Assembly (NCBI GenBank): GCA_014529385.2
Contig: CM043948.1
Span: 79,243,291 to 79,307,290 of the forward strand
Reading direction: 5' to 3'
Length of the DNA: 64,000 bases
Source: Adiantum capillus-veneris
Taxonomy: Eukaryota; Streptophyta; Polypodiopsida; Polypodiales; Pteridaceae
Shown: positions 60,561 through 64,000 of the stretch, one piece after another
Position numbering within the stretch: position 1 is the stretch's first letter
How the letters are laid out: every line of letters begins with the position of its first letter
Notes under the pieces: model-generated
Told to the model about the DNA's origin: nothing
Database searches by the model: none
The model's input: the letters and a program-made list of their open reading frames with translations, nothing else
Made by a program: the position numbers and the translations under genes

Positions 60561-60931
60561 GTACATAAAATGCTTTGTCAAAACCCTATCAACAAACATA
60601 TCATTGGAAAGATCTTAGAAAGTAGGTTCCAAATCCCCAAACTCCGACAGCTGATTTGTAGAAGTTATGGCCTCCCCACTAAAGCTGAAATGTTGACAGA
60701 GATTCCATTTAAAAGACGGAGTTGTCATATCAAAAAATGGAATCTTCTAGCATATGCGGAATTTGATGGCATGCTATATATCAATGGATAGATATTGATG
60801 AGTACATTCTAAATCCAAAAGGTGCAATAAGTTTTAATTTCATTTGTAAATATTTTATTGTGCACCCATTTTGGACAAGAGGGAGAAAGTCAAAGTCCTT
60901 ATAGGGCCCATTTGAGAGTCCAAAATTTCCC
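60481..60931. mobile_element. TA-flanked MITE nested in a Ty3 LTR (451 bp)
   Basis: About 75-bp imperfect terminal inverted repeats: left CGGAAAGTTTGGACTCTAG, with the right end mirroring it as GAGTCCAAAATTTCCC, both sharing GGGCCCTATAAGGA. TA flanks both ends (60479-60480, 60932-60933). The homologous LTR at 6156-7650 has no such insert, which gives an empty-site comparison. Confidence 0.75.
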
Positions 60932-61507
60932 TAATGCACATTCTCTCATGTGTTGAGCACATTCTTTCTCCAACCAAGAATCAAGCTTCAAAGCAATGCT
61001 TATCATCTTCTTCATCTCCATTACTATGCTATGCTATGCTCTAAAAGTAATGATATGTGAGAAGACTACTTCTTTCTCGTAGGAATACAAGTTATTCTCT
61101 TCCCTTCCCTCACTCCCTTCTCTCCACCTTTGAAGGTGTTTGAGGTCTTGGGATTGAGGACAGGGACAAGTTCATGTTAGTGCAAGTTCACTAGTGGCAT
61201 AATATTGGTGCATAAAGCTTACCATCTTCATAGCATCAAAAAGGTCTCAAGGAACACAAAGAATGTATTGTACCAAGTCTCTCTCTAATCTATAATACAA
61301 AAGCCTTTTGAAGGCAGACCGGCTCCAAGTAAATCCGGTCCTCAATTGTTGTTAATTTCTCTAAAACTCTCTCTTTTGCAAGTATTGTTCATGCCAAGCT
61401 AACTAGGTATAATGTTTATTTTACTATCTACAATCAAGTACTCTCTCTATGTTCATGAAGAATTTTCTTAAGGAAATGCTCGCTACTATCACCCTAATTC
61501 CATTACA

Positions 61508-61891
61508 TTGGTATCAGAGCTATTGGTTTCTCTTTTCTTGCTTAAGAAGAGAGCTCCTTAAGTTGTCCATGAAATATTGGATCTTTTTATTGCAAGAGGC
61601 TAAGTGAGATAGGGATTTATTATCCCGGTTGGAATGTGCAAAGTTTGAGATACACCATTGGGAACTATAGACTTAATAATGGAGTCTTTCGGGGCCTGCC
61701 TTTGGCTTAACCATTAAAGAGCTACTAGCAAGCTCACTAGGAACCATAATCAACCAGGCATTGTTAGACCCTGTCCACTACTCTTTGCAATTAATAGTCT
61801 CTAAACCATGGGTGTGGCTGCTTCACTACTAATTTTCAAAAGTTAAGAAGAGTAGAAACTAAAGTTTTGAGGTTTCTAAAGAACAAAGTAG
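61508..61891 (+). other. Ty3 leader with primer binding site, interrupted
   Basis: TGGTATCAGAGC at 61509-61520, then leader homologous to 5760-6140. It is cut at 61891 by a Tat-family LTR, so no gag follows in the window. Confidence 0.7.
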
Positions 61892-64000
61892 TGAGGCGGT
61901 CCAGGGCGGGCAACAAGAAAAGCGGCCTCTAAACACCCTTCGAGGCTCCCGTGCTGCTCAATTGGGGCTGGGGCAAGCACAATCAGAGACAACAACAATC
62001 CACAACCAGAAACCAAAGAAGAAAAGGGGCACCACCTAGTTGTAGATGCGAACTAGGACGCACGTGATATCTCCTTGTACTCAAACGCACAAAGAGAGGG
62101 GAATGCAAGATAGCCACACACACCAAACACAAACATTCACCATGCCAAAGAGAGGTAAAGAGCACAAATCAACTTGAGCAACTCAGTCTTAGCCTTAAAG
62201 AATAGATGCACACAAAGCTTGATGAGAAATAGAGAGACAACACAAAACTTGACCTTGTTGCCAATACACAAATTGTCTTAGGGTCACGGGAGCCCTCTCA
62301 CCGAGCACCCTCTTACAATTGACCTTTTAGGCAACAATTCAACAAGCCCTCAAACCACCAAGCATGAAATGGCACAACAAACTTCAAGGACAATATACCT
62401 TCAACCACCTAATGATCCAACTTATCAAGTCAATTTGGAGAGAAGAGTCGTAGTTGCAACATACAATTGCACCCAAAACTATAAATCTTATTTATGCACA
62501 AGAGTAGGCTACAAGTGTGGTGAAGAGTATGGCATACACTCCGCTCCTCTAGATGGCATAACTAACTTCAAGCTTCTCCATGCACCTATGTGTAATGATG
62601 GAATAGAGCACTCACGATGCACACACTCTACACAACTAGGCTTGAAGAGTGGTGTGTTATGTGTTGAGAATGGTGTGGTGTAGTGTGATCATGTGATGAT
62701 TTACAAGGGAGAGAAGGGCTCTATTTATAGGTTTTAGAAGCCCCGATTAGGATTAGGCCTAATCAAGTTTATTTGAAGAAATCAAAGATTATGCAAATTT
62801 TTATTTTTTTTAAATGAGGGTGGGCCTCTCTTATCCTTTGAGTCACATGGATGTGGGCTCAAGGTAAGAGAATTATTGAGGATGAAAGGAAAGAGGATTA
62901 AGTGAATAATTTGGGAGTGCCTACTCTAGTAGAGGGTGCATTTTACAATAAGGTTAGTGGTTAGTAGTTAGTAATTATCACTACAAAATATTTACAAAAT
63001 CATTCACCAAATGGTGAGATATATGATGAGAAAATTTAGAGAAGGGATGAGCTTGTAAAGAGAGGTTGAAGCTTTGGAGAAGTTGACATTCACCTCTTTA
63101 CAGCACCGGAAGAAGAAGCGGTCAGCATGGCGAAGTTTCACGTGTCGATGAAGCTATGTTATCTTTAAACCTTGGAAAATTCATGATAAAAGCCTTCATT
63201 TGCAGAGGTTAACCTTGGATTTTTGCTGATTTTTTTAAGTTCTTTACAAAGCTGAAGAGGGTATGGTAATATGGACATATATGTAGAGAGAAAGGGGGAC
63301 ACATAGGGTGTAGAAATGGAGGATGAAGGCTATGGAGGTGTGAGAGAAGTGGCTTTGGTGAAGAGGGTGAATTAGGACATGGGAGTTTCAGGTTTGGGAG
63401 TGGGAAGGAGAGGGAGGAGTGTGTGTGAAAGAGGAAAATGATAAAGTGGAAGAAGGAGTGTGGCTGCATAGCATGGGCAAACTGGGGTCCACCAATAAAA
63501 TCATAGCTCACAACTCGTAGCTCAAAAAAATATGAAAAAATTTGAGATGAAATTTCAGCTCACGAGCTACAACTTTTGTTTGTATCACCTTTTCAAATTC
63601 GGGGAGCATGTGGTCTTTAAAAATTCAGAAAAACCGACTGTTTTTTCCACTGTCCTTGTGAGGTCCTTCTTTGGATGATTCTTTTGAATACCTCCAAGAG
63701 TAAGCTCCCCATGGTGCATGCATGCATGCCACATACCCTTGACCTTATTTGGTAGTTCTATAATTGAAGATATTGTTGAGATCATGATATAAATGAATAG
63801 TACAACTAAGAAAATCAAATATTGAGGGGTGTAAAAAAAATATGTACATGTCAAATATAAATAATATAGGTGGAAAAAATATAAAGGGGTCAAAATAAAA
63901 CTCTCTCATTATAAGTCTACCATAAAAAGATGAATATTTTTGGTGTTCTAATTTATGAGAGTAAAAGAGAATAGATGTAGGAAGGAAAAATCACAATAGT
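61892..64000 (-). repeat. Tat-family LTR, running off the window
   Basis: 2109 bp, nearly identical to 9752-11850 in the same orientation. Whether it is a solo LTR or the 3' LTR of a complete element to the right cannot be seen. Confidence 0.85.

Larger units (their letters stand above)
59972..61507 (+). repeat. Ty3-type 5' LTR in plus orientation, 5'-truncated
   Basis: Homologous to the reverse complement of 6156-7190 (for example ...GGACACATGTSAAGCC, CTATTGGATGGCCTT). Ends ...ATTACA at 61507 before the primer site. The first part of the LTR is missing where copia copy 2 begins. It contains a MITE and an internal 134-bp duplication absent from the other copy. Confidence 0.7.

Overview
This is a nuclear, gene-poor, transposon-dense window from what is most likely a land plant. 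The signs are spliceosomal introns, LTR retrotransposons with tRNA-iMet-type primer sites, a Tat-type Ty3 element with two RNase H domains (a plant lineage as I know it), a hAT DNA transposon with an 8-bp target duplication, plant-type PPR fragments, and long (CT)n, (GT)n and (TA)n microsatellites. A Ty3 remnant at 37.5-40.7 kb resembles the fungal/moss 'Tcn1-like' chromoviruses. Together with the style of the copia elements this makes me lean towards a seedless plant (fern, lycophyte or moss), but this is inference. No rRNA, tRNA, CRISPR or prokaryotic gene organisation is visible.

Layout. Positions 1-9450 and 21451-37168 are two arms of one large inverted duplication, roughly 92-95% identical where I compared them by eye. 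Each arm holds a short-LTR (173 bp) element with an interior that is not recognisable as gag-pol, a decayed Ty3 gag, and unidentified ORFs. The left arm keeps a 1.5-kb LTR that the right arm has lost. The right arm carries an 8.2-kb hAT transposon (22048-30272) whose empty target site is still present in the left arm at 8847-8854. Between the arms lie a Tat-clade Ty3 element (9752-18368) and the 5' end of a second one (18369-21450). Then come a degenerate chromovirus (37.5-40.7 kb), PPR fragments, microsatellites and a TA-flanked MITE.

Region 43-54.7 kb is different. Once the copia element at 44698-49937 is removed it is a compact cluster of intron-containing, low-repeat genes: an unidentified gene X (+), a strongly divergent histone H3-like gene with a long C-terminal extension (-, 52180 to 50085), and an unidentified gene Y (+, 53431-54681). 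The H3-like gene and gene Y are transcribed divergently from a promoter with two opposed TATA boxes and two G-boxes. Both leaders carry ~97-bp tandem repeats sharing one motif. In the H3-like leader the repeats form hairpins with compensatory changes whose G-U wobbles fit only the sense strand of that gene. This cluster is the best candidate for an undescribed system.

The right end holds a second copia copy (55505-59971), a Ty3 LTR with a nested MITE (59972-61507) and a long Tat-family LTR running off the window (61892-64000). Almost every transposon ORF carries stops or frameshifts. Exceptions are the first exon of the H3-like gene and the right-arm ORF at 21451-22013.
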